A stretch of DNA of 64,000 nucleotides from Batkoa obscura (Eukaryota > Entomophthoromycota > Entomophthoromycetes > Entomophthorales > Batkoaceae): the NCBI GenBank assembly GCA_030770535.1, contig JASVEC010000035.1:124001-188000 (forward strand), given 5' to 3'. The position numbers and the translations under genes were made by a program. Positions 32,751-43,082 of this stretch are shown one piece after another. The stretch's first letter is position 1; each line of letters begins with the position of its first letter. Under the pieces are notes generated by a model. That model worked only from the letters and a program-made list of their open reading frames with translations. It ran no database searches and was not told the origin of the DNA.

Positions 32751-34284
32751 TTAGAAGAGTAATCTTAAAAGTTCATCGGCTTCGGTATTAACATAAAATT
32801 TTAAAGGCTGTTCGAAACCATTGCTAAAATAATAGGTCGTAAATAATGATGAATTATAAAAAATAAATTGTTAACTTACAACTCCATATTAAAACAAGTA
32901 GAATAAGCCCCCATATTTTCAAAATAAAGCCAGTCGTTTAACTCTAATTCTGGCAGCCTTAAGTTAGAATCTGTATTAATTTTATCTTTAGCTCCTAACG
33001 CTGGTCCCCACAAAGTACAAAACTGTAAGTTTTGCTCTGTTATTTCAGGTAAATAGAGCCCATTTCGAAATAAAAGTTTAGGCTCGTATAAGATCTCTGG
33101 AATAAATGCCCCTTCTGAAAAGGATTTAAATACTCCATCATTCAAGTAATCTAAAATTTAATTTAATTTTACTATTATCTTTTATAAATAAATTAGTACT
33201 TACACATAATAGATTTCTCTTCACTATCATTATAGCACACTCTCTTACCAATGACAGTGGTAGCTAAGGTATAAAAAGAAGCAGCAAAAAAGCGACCAGG
33301 CTCAGCAATAAAAGTTAAATTAGCATCTTTAAAATAATCATTCAAAGATAGATTAACAACTTTTGCAATTTTAATAAATTGCTCCACATTTTTAATCCCT
33401 GGAAAGCCACCACCTATATCCAATATGGACAAATTAAAGCCAACCGATTTAGCTTGATCATAAATGATTCTAGCCCTACGTATAGTTTCTTTATAACCTT
33501 CAGGGTCAAGGCAATCACTACCAACATGAAAGCTTAAGCCTACGACATTAAGGTTAAAATCTTTAGCAGATTGTAGTAATTGTCTACAAGCTTCTAATTC
33601 AGCACCAAATTTAGAACTAAAAGGAACTTTGGAATGACAGTCCAATGGTAAAATTCTAAGAAATAACTCAGCATTGGGATAATGGATATAAATTTTTATC
33701 AATTCATCAATGTTATCAAAGGTCATCTTTCGCACATTTACCTCTTTAGCATATTTCAGATGATTCAATTGTTTACATGGATTAGCATAGATGATTCTGT
33801 TCGTTGATATATTATGTTTTAATATTGTTTGAATCTCTTTTTTACTGGCACAATCAAAGCTCATTCCTAATTCTATCATCAATTTTATTAACATCTTATC
33901 CGGATTACTCTTCACTGCATAAAATGGAACCACATCTGGCAAATGTGTCTTCCATAGTTTAAACATTTTGTAAACGGCACCCAGGTCACCTACTAAAAAA
34001 GAGTCCTGTATATTTTCATTTAATAGTTTATATTTGATAAATGCCAAGGGGTCAGTCTTTGGTAATTTTAAGATGCCCTCTTCTTGATTTAAGAAATTTG
34101 GAGACAATAAGGCTTCGTGGATAATGCTTTTTGATATACTGTCTTCGTATTTTGGTACCTTTAATTTGGCGATATTCATAGCTTCAATATGTGGGCTTCT
34201 AACTATTTTTGGTGATTTAGGAGTTAAGTCTAGCTTAAACTCACTGTCTATGTTAGGGCTTCCTACCAATAAGTTGGTGTTCAT
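32751..34284 (-). CDS. Ornithine decarboxylase homologue lacking the catalytic Cys
   Basis: Three exons on the minus strand: 34284-33204, 33150-32880 and 32823-32751; 474 residues. Fold type III PLP decarboxylase of the ODC/antizyme-inhibitor family. Kept features: PLP lysine in FYAVKSNPDK (Lys125), SFDCASKKEI, IYANPCKQ, SFHVGSDC, DIGGGFPG, AEPGRFFAAS, YYLNDGV (Asp365) and the C-terminal FENMGAY and EFNGFEQP. The motif that carries the cross-dimer catalytic Cys in active ODC, WGPTCDGLD, reads WGPALGAKD (408-416): Cys is Leu412 and the following Asp is Gly413. The frame across it is open and the flanks align well, so this is a true substitution. The ~50-residue N-terminal extension relative to animal ODC resembles other fungal ODCs. 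It may be inactive and regulatory, or have changed specificity. Converges on DPP5. Confidence 0.93.
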
Positions 34285-34902
34285 GATTCAGTTTTTTATA
34301 ATAATAAAAGGCATTCTATGCTTTTTATTTGATATTTATATAATGTTGTATGCTTTGTTTTGATCATTTTAAAATCGTTGATCTTATTTTTATTTTTTTG
34401 TAAATCTAATTTTACAATGGTTTATTTTAATTTGATGATTACGAAATTTAAATTTAGTTTGAATTAAAATTAATTTGAAACAGTAAGATTATTAATAACT
34501 TCAGCATTTTATTTTTAATTACATTCCTATATAAATTCTAGATCTTAATATAATGATTATATAGTAATTATATAATAATTTTACAACTGATTCATCAATA
34601 GGCCTCTTATTTTCATTCCATAGCTTACATTATAAGTTATTATATTACAACTGTTTATTTTTATATATATGTACTATATTTATTTATACTGATTTAAGTT
34701 GTCACCGTTTGATAAAAAAAGATCAAGCCTTTTTATAACAAAGTTTTTCTGAACCTAAAAAATATTATGAATTATAAAATTACATAAAACAAAAATAACA
34801 TTTGCATTAAGATTATGAATCTCGTTTTCAGTATTTTATAAGTGTATACACTTCTAAAAATATTTAGTAACTAAATAACAACTTATAATTTTAATTAAAT
34901 AA
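34285..34902. other. Upstream region of the ODC homologue
   Basis: AT-rich promoter-side DNA with no gene seen. Confidence 0.5.
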
Positions 34903-35009
34903 ATATGGGGATGTTTTTTTTGGCTTCATCACTTTTTACACCTTTTAAGCGATATTTGAGTGGAAAGATTATTATTAAAATTATTAAATATAAAAATCCA
35001 TCCCCATAT
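34903..35009 (+). mobile_element. MITE-like TIR element copy 9 (well preserved)
   Basis: ATATGGGGATGTTTTTTTTG at the left, centre TTTTAAGCGATATTTGAGTG, right end AAATCCATCCCCATAT. About 107 bp. It ends 48 bp from the stop codon of the alcohol dehydrogenase gene, so it lies in that gene's 3' UTR region. Confidence 0.95.
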
Positions 35010-35057
35010 ATTAGAAATACTAAAAATTTTGATCTCAATAAAAAACAGTTTATTAAA

Positions 35058-36116
35058 TTAATTGTTAAGTACAACCCTGTATCTAACTTTACCATCGCGT
35101 ACTAGTTGTACACCTTCATTACATTTATCCATAGGGTAGTTTTCTATCCAAGGGTAAACCTTATGTTCAGCAGCAAAATCCAACATTTTACGGATTTCAC
35201 AAGGGGATCCAATAGCTGAGCCACCGATAAAAATATTTTTCATAATTAAAGTAAATGGGCGAAGAGTAACGTTTGATTCTGGTGCTGCTAATAATATAAT
35301 TTTACCATCAATATCCATCCAATTTGCAAAAGTATCCCATTGAGAGTCATTAGCATTACTTGTGACAATAAGATATTTAAGAGTATCTTTAATCTTATCT
35401 GCTTCTTCTTCATTACTATAAGCAATGAAATGTTTGGCACCCATCTTTTTAGCATCGTTTTCTTTGGAATGAGAATGTGATAAGGCATAAACTTCACAAC
35501 CCATAGCATTAGCAAATTGAATAGCTAAATGACCTAATCCACCAATACCAATGACACCAACTTTGTCACCTGATTTAAATCCATTATGAAGCATTGGTGT
35601 AAACACAGTGGCACCAGCGCATAGTAATGGTGCAGCATAGTCCGAAGGAATGCTTTCTGGAATAAGGAAACAAAAATCTTCTTGGACATGAACTGCTTCC
35701 GCATACCCACCATAGGTGGTAGATCCATCAATATCCCTTTTTGAATTATAAGTGAGTCCGCTTTTCTTACAGAATACTTCTCTTTGGCGCTTACAAGCAT
35801 AGCAATCATCATTCATACATGCAGCACATTGTGCACCTACCCCTACTCTATCCCCTACTTTAAGCTTTTGTACCTTATCACCTACTGCGGTTATCTCACC
35901 TACAATTTCATGACCAACAATCACTGGGTAATTAGTTGGACCCCATCCACTGTCCATGGTATGAAGATCAGAACCACAAATACCGCAGTGACTAATCTTG
36001 ATTTCTACATCATTAGGTTGAAGTGGGGCAGCGTCATAAGTATATTTGACTAATTTTTCATCTTTTCCATGACAAGCATAGCCACTGATTTTGTTGTATT
36101 TTCCTGTATTTGACAT
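35058..36116 (-). CDS. Zinc-dependent, NADP-type alcohol dehydrogenase (cinnamyl-ADH / yeast Adh6-7 family)
   Basis: Single exon, 352 residues. Medium-chain dehydrogenases of this group reduce a broad range of aldehydes with NADPH. Catalytic zinc ligands: Cys47 in HCGICGSDLH, His69 in GHEIVGE and Cys166 in LLCAGATV. Structural-zinc Cys cluster at 97-116 (CAACMNDDCYACKR then EVFC), with a two-residue longer first spacing than the usual CxxCxxCx7C. Rossmann motif GVIGIGGLGHLAIQFA followed by ALSHSHSKE, whose Ser/His/Lys-rich loop replaces the acidic residue of NAD enzymes and suits the 2'-phosphate of NADP. No signal peptide, so probably cytosolic. Short intergenic distance to the MITE downstream. 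Family call is secure; the natural substrate is unknown. Confidence 0.95.
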   Translation of the reverse strand: MSNTGKYNKISGYACHGKDEKLVKYTYDAAPLQPNDVEIKISHCGICGSDLHTMDSGWGPTNYPVIVGHEIVGEITAVGDKVQKLKVGDRVGVGAQCAACMNDDCYACKRQREVFCKKSGLTYNSKRDIDGSTTYGGYAEAVHVQEDFCFLIPESIPSDYAAPLLCAGATVFTPMLHNGFKSGDKVGVIGIGGLGHLAIQFANAMGCEVYALSHSHSKENDAKKMGAKHFIAYSNEEEADKIKDTLKYLIVTSNANDSQWDTFANWMDIDGKIILLAAPESNVTLRPFTLIMKNIFIGGSAIGSPCEIRKMLDFAAEHKVYPWIENYPMDKCNEGVQLVRDGKVRYRVVLNN

Positions 36117-36150
36117 TTTTATTTAAAAATTTTGTTGTTTTTTCTCTCTT

Positions 36151-36158
36151 TATTTATA
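36151..36158 (-). promoter_or_regulatory. TATA box of the alcohol dehydrogenase gene
   Basis: TATAAATA on the minus strand, about 35 bp upstream of the ATG at 36116. Confidence 0.45.
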
Positions 36159-36784
36159 CTTTTTGACTACTGTTGCATTTAGGTTTATTAACTCCCAATT
36201 AGTAATTGCGATGATATGTTAAATTATTCAAGAAGCTTCACTGTTCTATTTGTTTCGGTATTACTTTAAGCATCCTTTTATTTCGGTCCTTCATTTCTCC
36301 TGTTTTTATGCGTTTATTTTTAATTTTCGAAATTTGATTGTTTAGTGTGTCGGGATTTTATTAAATTGTGTAGAATAAAAAGATATTATAATTTGATTTC
36401 ATTACTGTATTTATTAATGAATGATTAATAATTTTTCTTCTATTAACAAAATTAAGTTACTATAATAGTAATAGTTGAAGCCTGTAGCATTTAGCTTTAT
36501 TATAGTTTTATTTATAGTAAAGTAGTACTTTTATTGTTAATTTATCAAATCATTATTGAGATTTTTGAATTATTTAAATTCAGTTATTTATTTAATCGGA
36601 TAAAATCGAATGTAGTAATTAATGGCAAGGCTGATTGATGAACATAGTAAAGTATCCTCATAGGAAACATTAAGGATCTTCTATATAGTTATTTTTTTTA
36701 TATCTTCATTAAGTATCATTTTCAATTATTTTCTAGTTGATACAAGATACTTATTAAAATTGTGTTTTTGAAGTTGATATAGCA
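36159..36784. other. Spacer, first part of a 3.5-kb gene desert
   Basis: No open frame or RNA gene is recognisable. Confidence 0.5.
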
Positions 36785-36888
36785 ATATAAGAAGATTTTT
36801 TGGTTTCATTACTTTTCCCATCTTTTAAGCGCTATTTGAGCGAAAAGGTTGTTAGTAAAACCCCAAAATAAAAAATACATCCTCATAT
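36785..36888 (+). mobile_element. MITE-like TIR element copy 10
   Basis: Left end ATATAAGAAGATTTTTTGGT (worn), core TTTCATTACTTTTCCCATC and AAGCGCTATTTGAGCG, right end AAATACATCCTCATAT. Confidence 0.88.
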
Positions 36889-38390
36889 ATTATTTAGCTT
36901 TTCATCTGATCTTTTAGCTTTCATGTTTTTACTTATATTTAATAAAATCAATGCTAAATAATATAAAATTCTGCTTTATAGCTTACTATTTTTAAAAAGC
37001 TCAATACCAAGTTTTAAATTTTATTGAGATAAATATAGGAGAATAGAAGATTAGTCTATGATAACATATAGCAATAAGTCAGATGTGTTTTTGAATTCAA
37101 ACATGATAGAGTGGATTGTTTACCTTTTTGCTATTTGTTTTTTAAAAATGGCCCAATTTATTATTGAAAATACGTAAAAAATCTTTCTAAAAATCAACTT
37201 TACCTATCTAAAGGTTTATATATTAAAATTATTATCTAAAATGATATTTTTATTTAGGATAATATTTAAATAATTATAAGCTATACAGTAATTAAATCGT
37301 TAAATCTTTTTTGAAACAATTTAAATTAATCCGATTATTTGGGCAAATCCATTCCATTATACTAATATGTAGAATTGTTAGTTTAACTTTTTGTTGGAAA
37401 ATCATTCTATCTTCATATAAAAAATACTTCCTGTTGCACTTAATGTCTTAGAAGTTGATTTTGACCTAAAAAATGGTTAATTTTAAACTATCTTATATTA
37501 TTAGATCGGACTTTAGCAAAATACTTGTTTTATTTAAAAGCAACTTAGAACAAAAACTAGCAATTTTAATAAGCCGCTTAGGTTATGAAACTTATTTCTT
37601 ACCAAATCGATATCAAAGAGCTTTCGATTTAAAGGAACTATAGTGCCAAAGTATACATAAATATATATAGTTTATTTTAGAAAATATTCAAAAAAAGTTT
37701 TACTTAATAAAACTACTGTCTATATATTAAATAGTTTATTATTTTTCAAGTTCTATTCTTACTAGCTTTGATTTTTTGTAGAAAGTTTATAAATTCCTAA
37801 ATTAAATCAATTGTTTTTAGTTGATTATGTATAATAGCTAATATTCAAAAAATTGTTAATAAATGAGCAGCAACTTATCTGTACTACATAAAAGATCTTT
37901 GATCGGGAGTATCAGTATACTTCACTAGCCTCTTGCATCATCGTTTTTTTACCTTTCACTTATTAGAAGGGTTGATATTTTTGTCAGCTAAAACGAAGAA
38001 AGTTACCAATCGAAAGTACATCTGCTGCAACTCTATTGTGGTCTAGGTAACTGCTCATTTAAAAATAAAAGCTTTCTAAAATCAGGCTAAAAAAAGATCA
38101 AGCTTTAAGAAAATAAACATACAAATAAGTAGCCCCAAAAATTATTGTAAATTAGGTAGAAATGGAGTTCAGTAGCTGTAAATAGTAAAAGTCAAAAATA
38201 TAACTCCAAATTGTGTTCATCTAAGTTCAAATGGGATTTGAAAGTTTTGTAGACCTAATTCATCAAATAATATAGGTAATTGATTTAAAATCTAAAGATT
38301 TTAGTTTCTACATTTTGGCCTAAAACTATATTAAAATTCAGTGTAATAAGTCAATAACATCTTGAGTTATATAATTGTCTAATTCCAAAT
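36889..38390. other. Gene desert between MITE copies 10 and 11
   Basis: 1.5 kb, AT-rich, no frame above about 60 codons on either strand and no recognisable element. Confidence 0.5.
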
Positions 38391-38497
38391 ATATGTGAAT
38401 ATTTTTTTTGGCTTCATCACTCCTTCCATCTTTTAAGTGCTATTTAAGCGAAAAAATTATTAGTAAAGTTATTAAATACAAAAATGCATCCTCATAT
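38391..38497 (+). mobile_element. MITE-like TIR element copy 11
   Basis: ATATGTGAATATTTTTTTTG, GGCTTCATCACTCCTTCCAT, AAGTGCTATTTAAGCG, right end AAATGCATCCTCATAT. Confidence 0.9.
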
Positions 38498-39497
38498 ACT
38501 GTATAGTTATAATTTTTACAATAATTTGTATGATTGTGCCGATTTAAGCTTGACACTTAAATTTTTATTTGAAAATAAACATTCAACTGCATATATTTGA
38601 TCAAACAATTGTATTTTATTTAAAATTGAAACACTATTACCAGGTTATTTTCTAATTGTTTATTGCTATTGAGTTTGATAGTATAGTTCGAGTTTATTAT
38701 TATGAGTGATAAATTATTTTGTATTGCTTCATTTGAATTGTTACCAAAGGGCTTAAAGTAATAATTCTTTTCATACTATGAAATCAAATTTAAATTACTA
38801 CGTTTAATTTGTACTTTAAGGAGAAATAATTAATAGTTAAAGTTAATTAATATTCAAACATACTTAATTTTGTATTCATTTTAATAAGTAATGTTTAATG
38901 AAGCGATAAAAATTATGTCAACTTATAAATAAACACTTATCATATTTAAGCTACAAACAAGGAAGATTAAATTGATGTAATTATAGCCCAATTTCAATTT
39001 ATATAATGAAAATAAAACAATTTTTAATCAGTTTAAATGTTTTTCTAGTCAAATTTGTTCACTTTTATACTGCTGAATAAAGACTAATGCCTAAATTACA
39101 AATAAACTAAAAAGAGACTATATTTAAATTATAAATAAGTCAAAAAAAGGTTTAGTATGAATTTAATACATCTATATCGTTCTTTTAACTCAAACTTTAA
39201 TTACTAAAATTGAGCCCTCAATAATTTGGATTTGATTTACGTTTCATACAAAATTAATTGAGTGTCTTTTCTCTAAATTTATTGAAGCAAAAAGCCAATA
39301 AAAGGAAATTCTTTCTAGCCGTTTAAAACAAAGTTCTCATTTGAATTAAAAATGGACTAAATTTATTTTTTTGCTAACAGTTTCACCTATCTTTCTATTT
39401 TAAAATTAATGTTACGTGATTCTAGTATGTTTGGTATGGATGATCAATCCAAAAATGATGCTTTAAACTAATAATAGTTTAATGGTACTACAATGAA
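38498..39497. other. Upstream region of the UDP-glycosyltransferase
   Basis: 1 kb of AT-rich DNA with no gene seen. Confidence 0.5.
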
Positions 39498-39507
39498 TAT
39501 ATAAATA
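39498..39507 (+). promoter_or_regulatory. TATA box of the UDP-glycosyltransferase gene
   Basis: TATATAAATA, 111 bp upstream of the ATG at 39619. This is farther than for the other TATA genes here, implying a longer leader. Confidence 0.4.
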
Positions 39508-39618
39508 CTATTCTTTATACTCTTCATACTTCATTTTTATTTCAAAAATAGATACTATTATTTTTAAACCACTATTTCTATAATATTATCTATTTAATTT
39601 AATTCAATCATTTAAAGA

Positions 39619-41289
39619 ATGAAGCTCAACTTACTTTTACTACTAGTTACTATTTTAATTTATCAAGCTCAGTCTATGAAGGTATTGATAAGTATGACCT
39701 TTGGTTCGCGTTCTCATATAAAAAATGTATTTGAAATAGGAAAAGTATTACAGGAACGCGGCGATCAAGTAGCATACATGTCATTAAAGCCAATGTTACG
39801 CTTTGCTGATGGTTATAATGTAACTAAATTCCAAGTAGGGCCAGATGATATTCAAATTGATGATTTACGTGGAATAAGTGAATTAAATCAAACACCTGTT
39901 AATCCATTAGCAGATACTGTTAATGCTTTAGTGGATGGACTTCCTATAGTTTTTCGTACTACTTTTGAGGATACTTTATCGGTTATTGATGAATATAAAC
40001 CAGATGTTATGATTTGTGATTTCTTTTCATCTTCTTGTATTGAAGCTGCTTATCACCGCCATATCCCACTTATTGTAGGGTTCCAAACTTTGGATGGTCC
40101 TTATGTTCCACCCCCTTATATCACTGGAACTTTATCCTATTTCCCCACTACACTCGCCAATTTAAGCTTTGGGCAACGTTTTTACTCAACGGTCATACAT
40201 CCACTTACTGTATTGCCTTCCTTTTTAGCACTCAATTATAGATTAAACGTTGAAAGAGCACGTTATAACTTACCAACTACTGTTGTAACGAATGTAGGCA
40301 ATTGGGAAAATGCACTCAAATTATGCAACACTTTTATGGGTTTTGAAGGTGCTAGACCTTTAGATCCTAGCTTTAAATTGGTTGGCCCTATAATGTCAGA
40401 AGAACATGCTCCATTAAGTGACGGATTAAAACAGTTTTTAGATAAAAGACAAAAAGTAGTTTATATTGCATTTGGAAGTGGAGTTCAACTAAGCAGCAAA
40501 GATGTTAATATCATATTCAATAGTGTTAAAAAACTAGTAGAATATCAAAACGCTGATGGGATTATTTGGGCTTTAGGAAAAACTCAAAAGGCTACTTTCA
40601 ATCAAACTGATATTAATATTACTCATAATGGTATCAATCTAACCGCTGAGGACTTATTAAACAATGCACATCCAAACATTAAGTTTTTAAATTGGGCTCC
40701 TCAAGTTGCTATATTAAACCATGAGAATACTAAACTTTTTATATCTCATGGTGGTTTAGAATCTGCTTTTGAATCCATGTACTCTGGAACTCCAATTTTA
40801 ACCATTCCTTTCTTTGGTGACCAATATCGTAATGCTCGTAAAGTGGAAGAAATGGGCTTTGGTGGATATTCAGATAGATTTACGCAAACATCGATCTCCC
40901 TTTATAATAAAATTGGCGAAATGCTAGTCGATAAAGACCAAAGTAGAGCCAATGCTATGCAAAAATGGCAATTGATAGCAAAAACCAATTCTAAAAAGAA
41001 ATACGAAGCTGCCGATATTATTCAAGAATACGTTGCTCTCTCTAAAGTTTGTAGAAATAAACCTGGATATAAAAATAAAAATCCAGGCTGCGAATTGGAA
41101 CATCTTCTTCCCCTTTATCAATCAATTAACCCTTTGATCGCTTTTGGTGTCGATTCTATAGTTTTTGCTATTGCTATTATAGTTACTATAAGCTTACCTA
41201 TTATTTATCTTGCTTCTATTCTTATCAAGCAGTTACTTAAAATCATAAGAAATCATACTCATATTAAGAATAAGTTAAAATCTCAATGA
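39619..41289 (+). CDS. Membrane UDP-glycosyltransferase (GT1, animal-like topology)
   Basis: Single exon, 556 residues. GT1 enzymes transfer sugar from UDP-sugar to small lipophilic acceptors. A signal peptide (1-19, LLLLLVTILIYQAQS) leads into the acceptor domain, with the catalytic His33 in FGSRSHIKNVFEIGK. The donor domain contains FGSGVQLS, then LNWAPQVAILNHENTKLFIS followed by HGGLESAFESMYSGTPILTI and PFFGDQYRNARKVEEMGFG, which is the UGT signature. A single transmembrane helix near the C-terminus (about 518-542, VFAIAIIVTISLPIIYLASI) is followed by a short basic tail ending KNKLKSQ. Signal peptide plus C-terminal anchor is the type I layout of animal ER UGTs, unlike the soluble sterol glucosyltransferases common in fungi. 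Substrate unknown; detoxification or lipid glycosylation is possible. Confidence 0.93.
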   Translation: MKLNLLLLLVTILIYQAQSMKVLISMTFGSRSHIKNVFEIGKVLQERGDQVAYMSLKPMLRFADGYNVTKFQVGPDDIQIDDLRGISELNQTPVNPLADTVNALVDGLPIVFRTTFEDTLSVIDEYKPDVMICDFFSSSCIEAAYHRHIPLIVGFQTLDGPYVPPPYITGTLSYFPTTLANLSFGQRFYSTVIHPLTVLPSFLALNYRLNVERARYNLPTTVVTNVGNWENALKLCNTFMGFEGARPLDPSFKLVGPIMSEEHAPLSDGLKQFLDKRQKVVYIAFGSGVQLSSKDVNIIFNSVKKLVEYQNADGIIWALGKTQKATFNQTDINITHNGINLTAEDLLNNAHPNIKFLNWAPQVAILNHENTKLFISHGGLESAFESMYSGTPILTIPFFGDQYRNARKVEEMGFGGYSDRFTQTSISLYNKIGEMLVDKDQSRANAMQKWQLIAKTNSKKKYEAADIIQEYVALSKVCRNKPGYKNKNPGCELEHLLPLYQSINPLIAFGVDSIVFAIAIIVTISLPIIYLASILIKQLLKIIRNHTHIKNKLKSQ

Positions 41290-43035
41290 TTCCTATACTT
41301 TCAATTTACTAGATGAAATAAAAAATTAATATTAATTAATGCTGAGTTTTATTTTGTTTAATTTTAATAACTTAGCATTTGTTATAAAGTACTACATCAC
41401 AAACCGAATCGATGACTTTCCTATAAAAATTCATTACTCACACTTAATATAATAGTTGATAAAGCTAATTTTTGATAATGAAGTCTAAAAATAATAAAAA
41501 TTAGTGACAAGACATTTGAATAGAGAAATGATATAACTTAAACTATTCTTTGTCGAGAGTTTAACTATATCTCAAATTCTACTCAAAGGCTCAAATTCGT
41601 CCATCAAAGTTATAACATAAATTTAGTTAAATTTTTAATAAGCTTGTACTTCAAACATTGAACATTTTGTCAAGTTAATAATGTGTGTTGAACATAATTA
41701 GAAACCGCTTTTGATGTAAAAACTTATTTTCCTTAAAAAATTAGTAACAATATAGATCCAAACGATTGGGTTACATTGTTTTAAAAATTTTATTTCCTGT
41801 TTATTTCAACTAGAAAGTTAAAGTACAGCCACATTTTTTTCAAGAAATTATTAGGATTTTCCTAAAGTAATCTGATCTTTTTGATTTATAAAAATAGACT
41901 ATATGAGCTACAATAACAACTTCATTTTTCAAAATTTTGTTAAGAATTATTTTAATTTAAATGTTTTAATTTTACTTCCACTATAAAAATGTAGTTGGTT
42001 GTATTCCACAATCACCAATAATAGAACATTTACCAATTTATTATTGGCTTATAATAACTGTTTAAAAGATTGAAAACAACACTATAGTGGAGAATGTTAT
42101 TTAATTATAATATTTTTTAAATCGGAGTTTACCTCTTTTGGCAATTATAACTAATTTTTATAAAATTAGTTTTATAGTTGCAGTTGGTTACTCTTGCCAC
42201 TTGCACCACAAGGCCAGACTACTTTAGAAAAATCCTAATAATAGGAATTCAAAATATAAAAATTAACTTTAATATAGGAATAATACAAAATATAAAGTAA
42301 GCGTTTTATAATTCCATTCTTTTCAATTTACAAAGTAATCAAGTAGTATTTTTACAGTTTATTGATCAACTTTACTAAAATGCTAACGATAGAGAGCATC
42401 CTTGTCTTCAATTATATAAGTTATGAAAAAAACGAAAGCTCTGAGGTATTTATAAATATAAACATGGACTTTTATCGATCGTTTACCTATATCTAAAAAA
42501 AAGAAAAGTAATGATTTTTATTTAAGAGAAGGTGCTTTATTTACTAATAAGAAGCCCTTATAACTTAAAATATTTAATATAAAGCATTTTGCTTATTAAA
42601 ATAACATAGTTGATTAAAAATCAATGAGATTCTATTGCTGTTTTAAAGATTTTTATTGAATATTGGTTAAAAAAAGAAATAGTAGAGCCTTGGGTAAATG
42701 AAATGAAACAGAAGTTATTAAATAGGAATAAAACCAAAATTTTATATTTTATAAATTCATAGTTTATTAACAACTACTTTAATGAAGAATGGAATAGAGT
42801 GAAGAAGTATTGGATTCTATAGTAAATAATCAAAAGAATGATATATATATAACAGTAAAATAACACATAAGTTGTTTTATATTTGAGTTCCAAATTTTTA
42901 TTGTAAATCATTTTAGTTTAATTTTAAATTGATACATCAAAAAACTTAGTTACCCTTTGTTCATTTACTAAAGATAAGTAGTTTACAATAAATTGTACCA
43001 CTATATGGAATAAACCCTTGGTTTTAATTCATCTG
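41290..43035. other. Gene-poor spacer
   Basis: About 1.75 kb of AT-rich sequence between two plus-strand genes. No gene, RNA or element copy found. Confidence 0.55.
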
Positions 43036-43044
43036 TATATAAAA
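43036..43044 (+). promoter_or_regulatory. TATA box of amidase gene 1
   Basis: TATATAAAA, 39 bp upstream of the ATG at 43083. Confidence 0.5.
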
Positions 43045-43082
43045 ACTTACAAAAAAATAACAATCATTTTTATTCTATTAAA

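Noticed and set aside
32751-32880. Idea that the ODC homologue is a broken pseudogene
   Set aside because: All three exons splice in phase, splice sites are canonical and most active-site motifs are intact, so selection on the protein is more likely.
34905-35105. Open frame running through the MITE (MGMFFLASSLFTPFKRYLSG...), seen also in the copies at 45338 and 54065
   Set aside because: Other copies have stops in the same frame, and a ~105-bp sequence staying open in one of six frames is expected fairly often. No sign of coding constraint.
35288-35812. Two minus-strand frames of 75 and 92 codons within the ADH gene
   Set aside because: They are in other frames of the same strand as an intact, motif-complete alcohol dehydrogenase.
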